DNA of 64,000 bases from Candidatus Bandiella numerosa (lineage in GTDB: Bacteria; Pseudomonadota; Alphaproteobacteria; Rickettsiales; Midichloriaceae), in the NCBI RefSeq assembly GCF_029981845.1, contig NZ_CP104164.1:496001-560000 (forward strand). Reading direction: 5' to 3'. Made by a program: the position numbers and the translations under genes. Below the pieces are notes generated by a model. The model saw nothing but the letters and a program-made list of their open reading frames with translations. It was not told where the DNA came from and did no database searches. Of this stretch, positions 8,516 to 17,638 are shown one piece after another (positions within the stretch are counted from its first letter, which is position 1; each line of letters opens with the position of its first letter).

Positions 8516-10831
8516 TTAACTAAACAACTTTTTAATAAAACTTTTAGCATTAAATAAAGTTGGATTCTTTTCTTCTTTTTTATCCTTATCGTGGTGAACT
8601 GCTTTGTTAAAATTAGAAGTTTTATTATAATTTTGCTTTGGCATCACTCTTTTTTTTCTTGTAAACTCCTGATCATTTTTTTTTTCAGGTCGTTGCTTTT
8701 TAGGCTCACCTTCCATCAATCTCTTCCAAGAATCACTATTAAAAAATTCGTCACTTTGTTCAACATTTTTCATGGTAAGTTTAACTTTTCCTTTGTGATC
8801 TGTGCCAACATATTTAACGTTTATGATCATACCTTCTGAAAGTACATCATCTACATTTTCTATATTTCTGTCTGAAATCTCACTTACATGCACTAAACCT
8901 TCATTAGAACCTAAAAATTTTGCAAATGCACCAAATTGCATAATTTTAGTTATTTTTGCATTATATATTTTACCCATTTCAGGCACTGCAACAATTTCTT
9001 CGATACTACTTAAAGCCTCATTTAAAGTTTTTTCATCAGTTGCAAATATCTTAACGCTACCATCATCTTCTATATCAATTTTAACACCGGTTCTTTCACA
9101 AATCTCTTTTATGTTTTTTCCACCTGGTCCAATTAGATCTCGAATTTTATCTTTATTAATTTTTATTGAACTAATTCTAGGTGCTGAAGAATTTAATTCA
9201 TTCTTAGGCATAGAAATTAATTCATTCATTTTGGATAATATGTGGTTACACCCATTTTTAGCTTGAGAAATTGCTTTCTTCATTATTTCAATGGTTATAC
9301 CACTTATTTTGATATCCATTTGTAATGCAGTAATTCCGTTTTTTGTTGATGCCAACTTAAAGTCCATATCGCCTAATGCGTCTTCATCACCAATAATATC
9401 TGAAAGAATTGCATGACGATCCTTTTCTAAAATCAAACCCATCGCAATACCTGCAACAGGAGTTTTAATTGGAACACCAGCGTCCATTAATGCCAATGTT
9501 GCTGCGCAAACAGTTGCCATGGACGATGAACCATTTGATTCGGTAATTTCACTTACTATTCGTATAGTATATGGAAACTCTTCATCCTTAGGTAAAATAG
9601 GGGTAACAGCTTTAAAAGCTAATTTCCCGTGTCCAATTTCCCTTCTTCCTGGTGGTTTAAGCATGCCAACTTCCCCAACTGAATATGGAGGAAAATTGTA
9701 ATGTAGCATAAATTTTTCATTAAAAGTCCCAGTGACTCCATCCCTTAACTGTGAATCTTGCTGGCTACCAAGCGTAACAATTGACAAAGACTGTGTTTCG
9801 CCTCTTGTAAACAATGATGATCCATGAGTTTTTGGTAATAAACCAATTTCACAGTCAATCCTTCTTATTTCTTCCAAATTTCTTCCATCTATCCTGATGT
9901 TATCATCTAAAATTTTATCCCTAACTACCTCTCTTCTGAGTTTTTTATAGGCAAGGTCAAATACATTTGATTCAAACCCGTCCTTAGTTGAATGATTGTC
10001 AAATGCCTCTTTATATATTGCATCTAATTTTTCTTTTCTCTCATTTTTGTCAACTATCTCATATACCTTTTTTACGTCCTTATGATAGTCTTTTTTCAAT
10101 TTTTCGAAAATAGTCTGAATATCTAATTTAGCATAAGCATATTTGTCTTTTTTTGAATCAGCAGCAAATTCCTCAATCAACTTTATAACAGGTTGTATGT
10201 TTTTATGTGCAATTTCAATTGCAGAAACCAATTTCTCTTCATCAATTTCTTTGGCTGAAGACTCAATCATTAACACTGAATCACTTGTACCAGCAATCAC
10301 CAAATCTAATTCTGATTTTTCTAATTCTTCTGTTGATGGATTAAGTACAAATTCATCATCAATTAACCCAACTCTTACTGCTGCGAGCAAACTATCAAAA
10401 GGAACTTCAGAGATTTTTAATGCCGCCGCAGACCCTATTATTGCTAAAACATCAGTTGGAAAATTGCCATCATATGATAAAACTTTACAAAAAACGTTAA
10501 CTTCATATAAAAAATCTTCTGGAAACAAAGGTCTGATTGGCCTATCAATCAACCTTGAAATTAATGTTTCTCTATCAGAAGGTTTACCTTCTCTTTTCAT
10601 AAATCCACCAGGAAATTTTCCTGCTGCATAATATTTTTCTAAATAATTTACAGACAAGGGAAAGAAATCGATCCCTTCTTTTAAATTTTTACTAAAAGTT
10701 ACTGTACATAAAACTATACTTTCTCCCATTCTCACTATAACAGACGCGCTAGCTTGCCTAGCTATCTTTCCTGTTTCTAATTCAATTTTTTTACCGTTCC
10801 ATTCTATCGATTTTTTTACTATATTAAACAT
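8516..10831 (-). CDS. pnp: Polyribonucleotide nucleotidyltransferase (PNPase)
   Basis: This is the trimeric 3'-5' phosphorolytic exoribonuclease of mRNA decay. Domains in order are two RNase PH cores joined by a helical linker, a KH domain with GPGGKNIKEICERTG (about residue 560) and an S1 domain (about 630-700). The active-site region GDEDALGDMDFKLAST has the paired Asp residues, and GSSSMATVCAATLALMDAG is also present. The last ~60 residues are a lysine-rich tail. At 771 residues it is slightly longer than most. Its ATG directly abuts the rpsO stop, the conserved rpsO-pnp pair. In other bacteria PNPase autoregulates at its leader; I see no defined element here. Confidence 0.97.
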   Translation of the reverse strand: MFNIVKKSIEWNGKKIELETGKIARQASASVIVRMGESIVLCTVTFSKNLKEGIDFFPLSVNYLEKYYAAGKFPGGFMKREGKPSDRETLISRLIDRPIRPLFPEDFLYEVNVFCKVLSYDGNFPTDVLAIIGSAAALKISEVPFDSLLAAVRVGLIDDEFVLNPSTEELEKSELDLVIAGTSDSVLMIESSAKEIDEEKLVSAIEIAHKNIQPVIKLIEEFAADSKKDKYAYAKLDIQTIFEKLKKDYHKDVKKVYEIVDKNERKEKLDAIYKEAFDNHSTKDGFESNVFDLAYKKLRREVVRDKILDDNIRIDGRNLEEIRRIDCEIGLLPKTHGSSLFTRGETQSLSIVTLGSQQDSQLRDGVTGTFNEKFMLHYNFPPYSVGEVGMLKPPGRREIGHGKLAFKAVTPILPKDEEFPYTIRIVSEITESNGSSSMATVCAATLALMDAGVPIKTPVAGIAMGLILEKDRHAILSDIIGDEDALGDMDFKLASTKNGITALQMDIKISGITIEIMKKAISQAKNGCNHILSKMNELISMPKNELNSSAPRISSIKINKDKIRDLIGPGGKNIKEICERTGVKIDIEDDGSVKIFATDEKTLNEALSSIEEIVAVPEMGKIYNAKITKIMQFGAFAKFLGSNEGLVHVSEISDRNIENVDDVLSEGMIINVKYVGTDHKGKVKLTMKNVEQSDEFFNSDSWKRLMEGEPKKQRPEKKNDQEFTRKKRVMPKQNYNKTSNFNKAVHHDKDKKEEKNPTLFNAKSFIKKLFS

Positions 10832-11104
10832 TTATACCCTTTTAAGTTTCAATTCTTTTATCAATTTCTCATAACGATCATTATTCCTATTTTTTAAATA
10901 AGTTAATAATCTTTTTCTTTTTGTAACAAACACTAATAAACCTCTTCTTGCTTGATAATCTTTTTTGTTTATTTTTAAATGCTCAGTAAGATTGCTTATG
11001 TGCTGTGTAAACAACGCAACTTGCACTTCTGTTGAGCCAGTATCATTCTCAGCAAATGAAAATTGAGAAATAATTTCTCTCTTTAATTCTTTTGTAACCG
11101 ACAT
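10832..11104 (-). CDS. rpsO: 30S ribosomal protein S15
   Basis: S15 is a primary binder of the 16S rRNA central domain. It has 90 residues, about family length, and shows the typical segments GSTEVQVALFTQHISNLTEH, DYQARRGLLVFVTKRKRLL and YLKNRNNDRYEKLIKELKLK. It lies 12 bp after truB and directly before pnp, as in most proteobacteria. A GGAGGA-type ribosome-binding site sits just upstream of its ATG. Confidence 0.98.
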   Translation of the reverse strand: MSVTKELKREIISQFSFAENDTGSTEVQVALFTQHISNLTEHLKINKKDYQARRGLLVFVTKRKRLLTYLKNRNNDRYEKLIKELKLKRV

Positions 11105-11116
11105 CTAAATCCTCCA

Positions 11117-11992
11117 TTAAAATGTTTTTGTTGGTTTTAAATAACTATTAACGTATGTACACAACGCAATTAACGTATCGTTACTTTTAACAGCTATCCT
11201 TGAATCATTCTCAAGCGATAATTTATGAAAAATAGATTGCCCATTTTTCAATTTTTTAGCATCACTTGAATCCAGATTATACACAGGGATGTCGTCTAGC
11301 ACATAATCCAGAGGCAGAATTCTTGCAGATATGTAATCATATAATTCGCTATTATGCAAGAATTCTTTTGTTATTTCCGCATTTATCATCTCCATATTTG
11401 CAAAAATTCCACTTTGATTTCTTCTCAATTCCACTACATGAGCCAGCGTATTTAATGACTTTGCAAAATCTCTAGCAAGCGCTCTAACATAAAATCCTTT
11501 GCTTGTGATAATATTAAATGTACTTAAGTCATTTTTATGTGATTCTAAAGAAAATTTCTTTAAAGAGACTTTTTTTGATTTTAAAGTTAATTCCTCACCT
11601 TTTCTTGCGTATTCATATGCCCTTTTCCCGTTTACCTTAACAGCGGAAAATATTGGAGGTACCTGCTCAATCTCGCCTACAAAATATTCTAATTTACTTA
11701 TAATTTGTTGCTCTGTAGGGATAATTTTACTATTTCCTGTAATATTGCCAGTCAAGTCGTCACTATCAGTTGAAATACCCCATTTAACCGTAAAGGTATA
11801 ATTTTTTTCAAAATTCATCACATAATCAACCAACTTAGTTGCTTTACCAAGCGCTACTAACAAAAAACCCGAGGCAAATGGATCAAGAGTTCCACAGTGC
11901 CCCGTTTTAACATTAAGCAATTTTTTAAACCTATTAATTGCCTGGAAAGATGTAATCCCAATTGGCTTATCTACTAAAAGCCATCCGTTCAT
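11117..11992 (-). CDS. truB: tRNA pseudouridine-55 synthase
   Basis: TruB makes pseudouridine 55 in the T-loop of nearly all tRNAs. At 291 residues it is standard length. The catalytic motif GHCGTLDPFASGFLLVALG holds the nucleophilic Asp near residue 39. VDKPIGITSFQAINRFK at the N-terminus and GFYVRALARDFAKSLN further on are also typical. Its start abuts the stop of the BOF gene upstream, and rpsO follows. The order truB-rpsO-pnp is conserved in alphaproteobacteria, although the usual upstream rbfA is replaced here by the BOF gene. Confidence 0.96.
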   Translation of the reverse strand: MNGWLLVDKPIGITSFQAINRFKKLLNVKTGHCGTLDPFASGFLLVALGKATKLVDYVMNFEKNYTFTVKWGISTDSDDLTGNITGNSKIIPTEQQIISKLEYFVGEIEQVPPIFSAVKVNGKRAYEYARKGEELTLKSKKVSLKKFSLESHKNDLSTFNIITSKGFYVRALARDFAKSLNTLAHVVELRRNQSGIFANMEMINAEITKEFLHNSELYDYISARILPLDYVLDDIPVYNLDSSDAKKLKNGQSIFHKLSLENDSRIAVKSNDTLIALCTYVNSYLKPTKTF

Positions 11993-12400
11993 TTATTTCT
12001 TATGCACATCTGTAGCTTGTTTAACAATTTCAACTCTAGCAACGTCTATTTCTATCCGTGGATTCTTTCTCTTCATCTCTACTTCTCCATATATCGTAAC
12101 TGTTTCAGATGCAGAAAAATCTTCAAATGGCATATGTTTTTGATCAATATCAATCATGACTTCACCTGTACTATCTTTAAACATATACTTATCATGTGAA
12201 ACTTTTTGAATTATATTACCTTGTAAAAAAACATGCTGACCATGAAATGCTGTACTAAGTACTTTTTGCACGGTTGTTAGACCCTGATTTTGGTTCTCTA
12301 TATTTTGTGCTTGAGGACCTTTAAAATCCGCATTTGCCAAATTTAAAGCACCTAACGATATACATGATAATATTAACGCCTTTGATATTACTTTTTTCAT
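11993..12400 (-). CDS. BOF (bacterial OB-fold) family periplasmic protein, YgiW/YdeI-like
   Basis: A 135-residue secreted protein. The N-terminus MKKVISKALILSCISLGALN is a signal peptide, probably cleaved after LANA. The rest fits the BOF/YgiW/YdeI family: AFHGQHVFLQGNIIQKVSHD, then YMFKDSTGEVMIDID, and VTIYGEVEMKRKNPRIEIDV near the end. Family members in enterobacteria are linked to stress and peptide tolerance, but the mechanism is poorly known. It abuts truB with no gap and lies 50 bp after ribA, inside the leftward operon. Its placement with translation genes may only reflect shared transcription. Confidence 0.85.
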   Translation of the reverse strand: MKKVISKALILSCISLGALNLANADFKGPQAQNIENQNQGLTTVQKVLSTAFHGQHVFLQGNIIQKVSHDKYMFKDSTGEVMIDIDQKHMPFEDFSASETVTIYGEVEMKRKNPRIEIDVARVEIVKQATDVHKK

Positions 12401-12450
12401 AAATTTACCTTATATAAAAATGTCTAGGGTTAATTGTATTTCAAAAAATT

Positions 12451-13536
12451 TTATACTTCAATATCATGATTTAATTTTTTCGCCTTACTATCATAATAGT
12501 TTTTTATATCTGAACTAAGAAATTGATGAGAAATAACATTTTCAACCATAATCCCCTGTTTTGTTAAATCTTTTGCTTTTGCAGGGTTATTTGAAAGTAA
12601 ATCAATTTTATTTATGTTTAACTTTTTTAAAATTTTAGAAGCTATTATGAAACCCCTTGCATCACTTTCAAAACCTAAATTTTCATTTGCCTCTACTGTA
12701 TCAAATCCACTGGATTGAGCCTTATAAACTCTAATTTTATTAGTTAAGCCAATCCCTCTTCCTTCTTGATTTAAATAAATTATGACACCGCCACCTTTTT
12801 CGCTCATAATTTTGATAGCGTTGTAAAATTGTTCATGACAATCACATTTAACACTGTCAAATATATCTCCAGTGAAACATGAAGAATGGACTCTAACTAA
12901 AGGAGTTTTGCTATTATTCTTTTTGTTTTTTGAATTGATAATTATAGCATAATGATCCTTTGAAAATTGTGACCTAAAGCATTTTATTTCCCCCCTACCA
13001 AATTTTAACTTTAAGTCTGCACTGCATACTTCATGTAAATCATCATTCGTCTTAACAAGAAAATCATCTATGTATTCTGATTTCAATGAATTTATGTGAA
13101 AATTCAATTCCATTTCAGGGTCTACTTTAGCAATTATAGCAACAGGAATTAATTCACTAATCTTTAAAAGCATTAACGCTTTTTCATCTGAATTTGACAT
13201 TTTATAATAATCATGTGCATTCAGATCAACATCCTCTAAATCAAAAGCAATTTTTTCAACTTCATTAAAATCAAGATTTTGACAATTTATCTTGCAATGC
13301 TTAAGTTTTAAAAAATTGGCTCTTTGTTGTGTAATAACCAAATTAACTTCCTTAAGTGCATTTTTTATCTCGTTAAAAATTTTTTTATTTATTCTTTCAA
13401 GTGACAATATCAAATTTTTTTGATTTTTATGTTCTAAAATAATTGGGATACCAAATTTTAAATCAGAAATGCATCTTGTTACTTCTATTATTTTTACCTC
13501 AAATACATTGGGTATCTTAGTATTATTTATTTTCAT
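12451..13536 (-). CDS. ribA: GTP cyclohydrolase II with extended N-terminal domain
   Basis: RibA opens GTP in the first step of riboflavin synthesis. The C-terminal domain (about residue 205 onward) has the zinc site C-x10-C-x-C (CFTGDIFDSVKCDC), YLNQEGRGIGLTNKI and LLSNNPAKAKDL. The first ~200 residues form an extra domain seen in alphaproteobacterial RibA; it lacks the acidic motif of active DHBP synthase, so I do not assign that activity. I chose the ATG at 13536, giving MKINNTKIPN and 361 residues. The longer start at 13575 would overlap most of the coding end of the small lipoprotein gene, whose stop overlaps the chosen start by 14 bases. Confidence 0.92.
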   Translation of the reverse strand: MKINNTKIPNVFEVKIIEVTRCISDLKFGIPIILEHKNQKNLILSLERINKKIFNEIKNALKEVNLVITQQRANFLKLKHCKINCQNLDFNEVEKIAFDLEDVDLNAHDYYKMSNSDEKALMLLKISELIPVAIIAKVDPEMELNFHINSLKSEYIDDFLVKTNDDLHEVCSADLKLKFGRGEIKCFRSQFSKDHYAIIINSKNKKNNSKTPLVRVHSSCFTGDIFDSVKCDCHEQFYNAIKIMSEKGGGVIIYLNQEGRGIGLTNKIRVYKAQSSGFDTVEANENLGFESDARGFIIASKILKKLNINKIDLLSNNPAKAKDLTKQGIMVENVISHQFLSSDIKNYYDSKAKKLNHDIEV

Positions 13537-13639
13537 CCTCAACTCTGTATAACTCTTTTTTAACTCCACATGCACTTAAAAAAACAGCAAGTAGAATTAT
13601 TAATGATAAAAATGTAATGTACTTTTTATAATTAAACAT
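13523..13639 (-). CDS. lptM: Tiny LptM-like lipoprotein (38 residues)
   Basis: A short gene read directly from the minus strand. ATG at 13639 gives MFNYKKYITFLSLIILLAVF, then LSACGVKKELYRVEDENK and TAA. It has a lysine-containing n-region, a hydrophobic core and the lipobox LSAC, followed by G-x-K-x-x-L-Y. That pattern is the hallmark of LptM (formerly YifL-type), a small outer-membrane lipoprotein that helps mature the LPS translocon LptDE. In many alphaproteobacteria such a gene sits beside a TlpA-like thioredoxin gene near argH and lysA; here the divergent neighbour is indeed TlpA-like. It overlaps the ribA start. Only 38 bases separate it from the divergent gene. Confidence 0.75.
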   Translation of the reverse strand: MFNYKKYITFLSLIILLAVFLSACGVKKELYRVEDENK

Positions 13640-13677
13640 TATTGTTAGTATACGATGTATATATCAAACTAAATTGA

Positions 13678-14247
13678 ATGAGTAAGCTGGCATTATTTAT
13701 CAGTATCTTGTTTTTTTCAATAAGTATTTTATCAGCAAATGTTTTGTCTCCCGATAATAATAAAATAAATATAAAAAAAATTTTAGAGAAATATAATTTA
13801 GCAATCCCAAAACAAATTGACGATTCAAAATTTTTCAATGATAAAGCAAAACCAGTTTATCTTAAAGAATTTAACAACAAATTCATTATATTAAATTTTT
13901 GGGCAAATTGGTGTGTCGAATGTGTTAATGAACTTAAATCACTAAGTAATTTGCAAAAAGAATTTGATAAGCTAAAAATTATAGATGTGGAAATAATCTC
14001 TGTGAATGATAACTCGTTAGACTTCGAAAAAGTACAAAACTTCTATCAAAATAATAAAGTTAACAATTTAAAGGTTTACTTCGATCTTAGTAAAAATTTA
14101 ATGACAGAGTTTAAGGTAAATTCTCCACCAACAACAATTTTTATCGATAAAGGGGGGAAAGTATTTGCCAAATTTAATAATACCTATAATTGGAGTGAAC
14201 CATTGATGCTTAATTATATATTAGATATAAAGGATAATAATCATTGA
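13678..14247 (+). CDS. TlpA-like periplasmic thioredoxin-fold protein
   Basis: A 189-residue protein with an N-terminal signal peptide or anchor (LALFISILFFSISILSA). The thioredoxin fold carries the active-site motif WCVEC inside FIILNFWANWCVECVNELKS (about residues 70-90) and the cis-proline region SPPTTIFIDKGG near residue 140. Such proteins reduce or exchange disulfides in the periplasm, often for cytochrome c maturation or envelope proteins. It is divergent from the LptM-like gene with a 38-base shared gap. The stop is TGA. The partner reductase is not in the window. Confidence 0.88.
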   Translation: MSKLALFISILFFSISILSANVLSPDNNKINIKKILEKYNLAIPKQIDDSKFFNDKAKPVYLKEFNNKFIILNFWANWCVECVNELKSLSNLQKEFDKLKIIDVEIISVNDNSLDFEKVQNFYQNNKVNNLKVYFDLSKNLMTEFKVNSPPTTIFIDKGGKVFAKFNNTYNWSEPLMLNYILDIKDNNH

Positions 14248-14295
14248 AAAATATTATTTATCTGGCAATTATATTAAAAATTTTCACAAAAATTC

Positions 14296-14757
14296 ATGCA
14301 TAAAATTACTATAAACATAACAAAATTAGGTAATGCACAAGATTTGCCATTACCGCAATACGCAACAATACATAGTGCAGGGGTTGATTTAGTTGCAGCA
14401 ATTGATGGAGATTTAATCATAGAACCAAATCAAAGAATATTGATTCCAACAGGAATAGCAATTTCAATTCCTGAAGGCTTTGAAGGTCAGGTTCGACCAC
14501 GTTCAGGATTAGCTATAAAAAATGGTATCACTGTGATCAACGCACCTGGAACAATAGATTCTGATTACAGAGGAGAAATAAAAGTTCCAATCATTAATTT
14601 AGGTGACAAAGATTTTATTGTTGAGCGTGGCATGCGCATTGCACAATTAATTATTGCAAGATACGAAAAAATAGAATGGAATTTAGTAGAGCAACTACCG
14701 CAAAATACTACAAGGGGCGATGCTGGATTTGGTTCAACTGGACTTGTCTCAAAATAA
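14296..14757 (+). CDS. dut: dUTP diphosphatase (dUTPase)
   Basis: Dut hydrolyses dUTP to dUMP, keeping uracil out of DNA and feeding dTMP synthesis by ThyX, which is also in this window. At 153 residues it is normal length. The five motifs are present: HSAGVDLVA, the [11 protein letters not shown] serine motif, [13 protein letters not shown] with the catalytic Asp, RIAQLI, and the glycine-rich C-terminal [10 protein letters not shown] that closes over the substrate. It lies 48 bp after the thioredoxin gene and 5 bp before queE. Confidence 0.97.
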
Positions 14758-14762
14758 TAAAT

Positions 14763-15422
14763 ATGTTTGGCAATAATCCAAAATTACCATTCGAAAAGGG
14801 TGATGGCACCTATTTAAAAGTACATTCTATTTTTGAAACAATTCAAGGTGAGGGGCCATATTCTGGATATCAAGCAATTTTCATTAGACTTAGTGGTTGT
14901 AATCTTGCATGCGAATTTTGTGATACAGAATTTGATGATTATAGCATTTTAGAAATTCATGACATTCTAAAAAAGATAAAGTCCTTTGAGCAAATTAATC
15001 CACTTATAGTGATTACTGGAGGAGAACCTTTTAGACAGAATATTTCACAATTATGCAAATTACTAATTATAAATAACTTCAAAATTCAGATTGAAACAAA
15101 TGGCACTTTATACATAGATATCCCAAAAGAAGTTGAGCTAGTTTGCTCTCCAAAGCCATCTAATGATAAATATCATATGATAAGGCATGACATATTAAAA
15201 CAAACTATAGCAATAAAATTTTTAATATCTTCTAATATTAAACCTTATTCAGATATATCTGAAGTTGGACAAAAAGAGTATAGTATTCCAGTATATGTAC
15301 AATCTATGGATGAGTATAATAAAGCGATAAATCAGGATAATTTAATTCTAGCGCAAAAAATAGCAAAAAAATACAATGCAATATTGTCATTGCAAATTCA
15401 TAAAATACTTAATATTGATTAA
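14763..15422 (+). CDS. queE: 7-carboxy-7-deazaguanine synthase
   Basis: QueE is a radical SAM enzyme that makes 7-carboxy-7-deazaguanine for the queuosine tRNA modification. The cluster motif C-x3-C-x2-C is visible as CNLACEFC, preceded by IFETIQGEGPYSGYQAIFIR. VITGGEPFRQN is the GGE SAM-binding motif, and VCSPKPSNDKY is also typical. I chose the ATG at 14763 (MFGNNPK, 219 residues), five bases after the dut stop; an upstream ATG in this frame lies within dut and gives unrelated sequence. Other queuosine genes are not in the window. Confidence 0.94.
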   Translation: MFGNNPKLPFEKGDGTYLKVHSIFETIQGEGPYSGYQAIFIRLSGCNLACEFCDTEFDDYSILEIHDILKKIKSFEQINPLIVITGGEPFRQNISQLCKLLIINNFKIQIETNGTLYIDIPKEVELVCSPKPSNDKYHMIRHDILKQTIAIKFLISSNIKPYSDISEVGQKEYSIPVYVQSMDEYNKAINQDNLILAQKIAKKYNAILSLQIHKILNID

Positions 15423-15867
15423 AATTTATTAAGCAATAATATCAGCCGCCTTAAATCTCAAAAGAGAAATAATAAAATGGACCTTGTTCGGCAAGAATGA
15501 AAAAAAGTATTTAGAAGAATCAAAAGATGCATAAGAGAATTATTTAAAATACAAAAATTAGAATCTTAAAAAACAGAGGGAGTAATTATTTACAATAGTA
15601 TAAATTTATGAAATTCTTTTGGTTGATCTATTAGCGTTGAAGTTTAGTTTAGCAGCATTTACAGCTGGAGACATATCATGCGAACAAAGTTGTTTTAAGA
15701 TATATGTGAACGGCTAAGCAAGATAGATAAAATACAGTTAGTGGACTGATCTATATAAAATTTAACCTGAAAGCCGCACTGCCAATTTAATAATCAAAAT
15801 CTGTATTGAAGTAATTTAAATAATCTGTATTATGTGTACTTGTTTAGCCTAAATTTACTTAGCTATT
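15423..15867 (+). other. 445-base gap, no intact gene; possible gene remnant
   Basis: No intact gene or recognisable RNA is seen. A 33-codon open stretch at 15433-15534 without a start codon reads protein-like (…LKREIIKWTLFGKNEKKYL…) and may be the tail of a decayed gene. The rest has many stops in all frames. The promoter of the ABC-F gene is expected near the right end, but I cannot place it. Confidence 0.3.
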
Positions 15868-17469
15868 GTGATCTTATGTAAAAATATCTCCATGGATTAT
15901 GGAGGCAAAAAACTTTTTAACGATGTGAATTTTTCTTTAAAGCCAAATAACAGATATGGGCTAATTGGAGCAAATGGATCAGGAAAATCAACATTAATTA
16001 GATTAATACAAGGCGAGGAAGAATTAACTTCAGGTGATATAATTATTAACGACTTACTGAAAGTTAGCGCTTTGAGCCAGGATCAATTCAAATATGAAAA
16101 TGATAGAATCGTGGATATTGTTATTCAAGGTAATAAAGTTTTGTGGAATGCAATGAAAGAGCAAACTGCATTAAGTAATAAAACTGATGTTAGTGATGAG
16201 GAAGGTTATAGGATTGCGGAATTAGAATCTGTTATATATGAAAATGATGGTTATAGCGCAGAATCAAATGCTGAGATAATTTTACAAGGTCTTGGAATTG
16301 AAGAAAAAGATTTTAAAGAACCACTTAAAAAGTTGTCCGGCGGTTATAAAATTAGGGTTTTGCTTGCTCAATGTTTATTTTCAGATCCAGATATATTATT
16401 ACTAGATGAACCTACAAACCACTTAGATATATTATCAACGCAGTGGCTAGAGGATTTTTTGAAAAAAAAATTTAAAGGAATACTATTATTAATATCCCAT
16501 GATCATGATTTTTTAAATGCAACATGTAATAATATATTGGATATAGATTATCATACAATTACGTTATATTCAGGAAATTATGATTATTTTGTTAGAGAAA
16601 AACAAGATAGAGCAGAGCAAAAAGAGGGAGAAAAAGCTTCAATAGAAAAGAAAATAGCTAAGGACAAAGTTTTTATAGAGAAATTTAGATCCTCTGCTGC
16701 GCGTTCAAAACAAGCGCTTTCAAGAGAAAAAAGAGTCCAAAAAATAGATGTTCCAGAACTTAATCGCACCACAAGAATAGCTCCTAAATTTTCATTTAAG
16801 CAAAAGGAAAAATCAGGACAAGAAGTGTTGAATGTTTCAGAACTTTCACAATCCTTTAAGGAGAATAAATTATTTCAAGATTTATCTTTCAAGGTGAATA
16901 GGGGGGAAAAAATAGCCATTTTGGGTATCAATGGTATAGGAAAATCAACATTACTTAAAACAGCACTTGAGCTTATTTCACCTACAAATGGAGGTGTTAA
17001 ATGGGGGCATAATACAAAATCTTCATATTTTTCACAAGATCATCACGATCTAATAAAAGGTAATATTTCGGCAATGAATTGGTTAATGCAAGCTACTAAT
17101 GAATCAAATATTGGTACTATAAGAGGAGCCCTTGCCAAAATGTTACTTACACAGGATCAAGCTGATAAATTGGTTGATGTGCTAAGTGGGGGGGAGGCAG
17201 CGAGATTGCTATTTGCAAAAATTATGCTTGAACAAGGTAATGTTCTAGTACTTGATGAACCTACAAATCATCTAGATTTAGAAAGCAGAACTGCTTTAGC
17301 CAATTCTTTAAAATCTTTTGAGGGAACAATTATATTTGTGAGCCATGATAGGCATTTTATATCTACAGTTGCGAATAGAATTATTTTTATGAATAAAGAA
17401 AGGACTATAGATTTTTTGGGTAAATACAATGAATTTAGAAATAAATATAGTAAATTTTTTCAAATTTAA
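15868..17469 (+). CDS. ABC-F family ATPase (ribosome-associated type)
   Basis: A 533-residue protein with two ABC ATPase domains and no membrane segment, the ABC-F architecture (Uup/EttA/YheS type). Walker A motifs are GANGSGKST and GINGIGKST. Signatures are LSGGYKIRVLLAQ and LSGGEAARLLFAK, and DEPTNHLD occurs twice. The charged linker between the domains (about residues 240-315, rich in K, E and R) is the P-site tRNA interaction motif region of this family. These proteins act on stalled or initiating ribosomes. I do not assign a subfamily. The start is a GTG at 15868 (ILCKNISMDYGG), which fits the usual N-terminal strand. Confidence 0.93.
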   Translation: MILCKNISMDYGGKKLFNDVNFSLKPNNRYGLIGANGSGKSTLIRLIQGEEELTSGDIIINDLLKVSALSQDQFKYENDRIVDIVIQGNKVLWNAMKEQTALSNKTDVSDEEGYRIAELESVIYENDGYSAESNAEIILQGLGIEEKDFKEPLKKLSGGYKIRVLLAQCLFSDPDILLLDEPTNHLDILSTQWLEDFLKKKFKGILLLISHDHDFLNATCNNILDIDYHTITLYSGNYDYFVREKQDRAEQKEGEKASIEKKIAKDKVFIEKFRSSAARSKQALSREKRVQKIDVPELNRTTRIAPKFSFKQKEKSGQEVLNVSELSQSFKENKLFQDLSFKVNRGEKIAILGINGIGKSTLLKTALELISPTNGGVKWGHNTKSSYFSQDHHDLIKGNISAMNWLMQATNESNIGTIRGALAKMLLTQDQADKLVDVLSGGEAARLLFAKIMLEQGNVLVLDEPTNHLDLESRTALANSLKSFEGTIIFVSHDRHFISTVANRIIFMNKERTIDFLGKYNEFRNKYSKFFQI

Positions 17470-17638
17470 ATAAACATCTTCACCATTATTGCAGTTATAA
17501 TATTAAATGTCGACGACTGCAAATTATACGAAAATATCATTTGAATCTATGTTATTGAAACAAAATAATTTGCTTGTCCTGTTTATTATTTCAATATACT
17601 TTATGTGATTTTTTAAAGATTATAAATATTTATAACTT

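Noticed and set aside
12451..13050. DHBP synthase (RibB) activity in the N-terminal domain of RibA
   Set aside because: The domain position fits, but the acidic active-site motif of DHBP synthase is not visible.
13632..13838. 68-residue minus-strand frame over the start of the TlpA-like gene
   Set aside because: It lies opposite a well-supported signal peptide and has no features of its own; the real small gene here is the LptM-like one in another frame.
15423..15867. Structured RNA such as SRP RNA, 6S or RNase P in the gap before the ABC-F gene
   Set aside because: No conserved core of these RNAs could be found, and no strong pairing pattern is evident.
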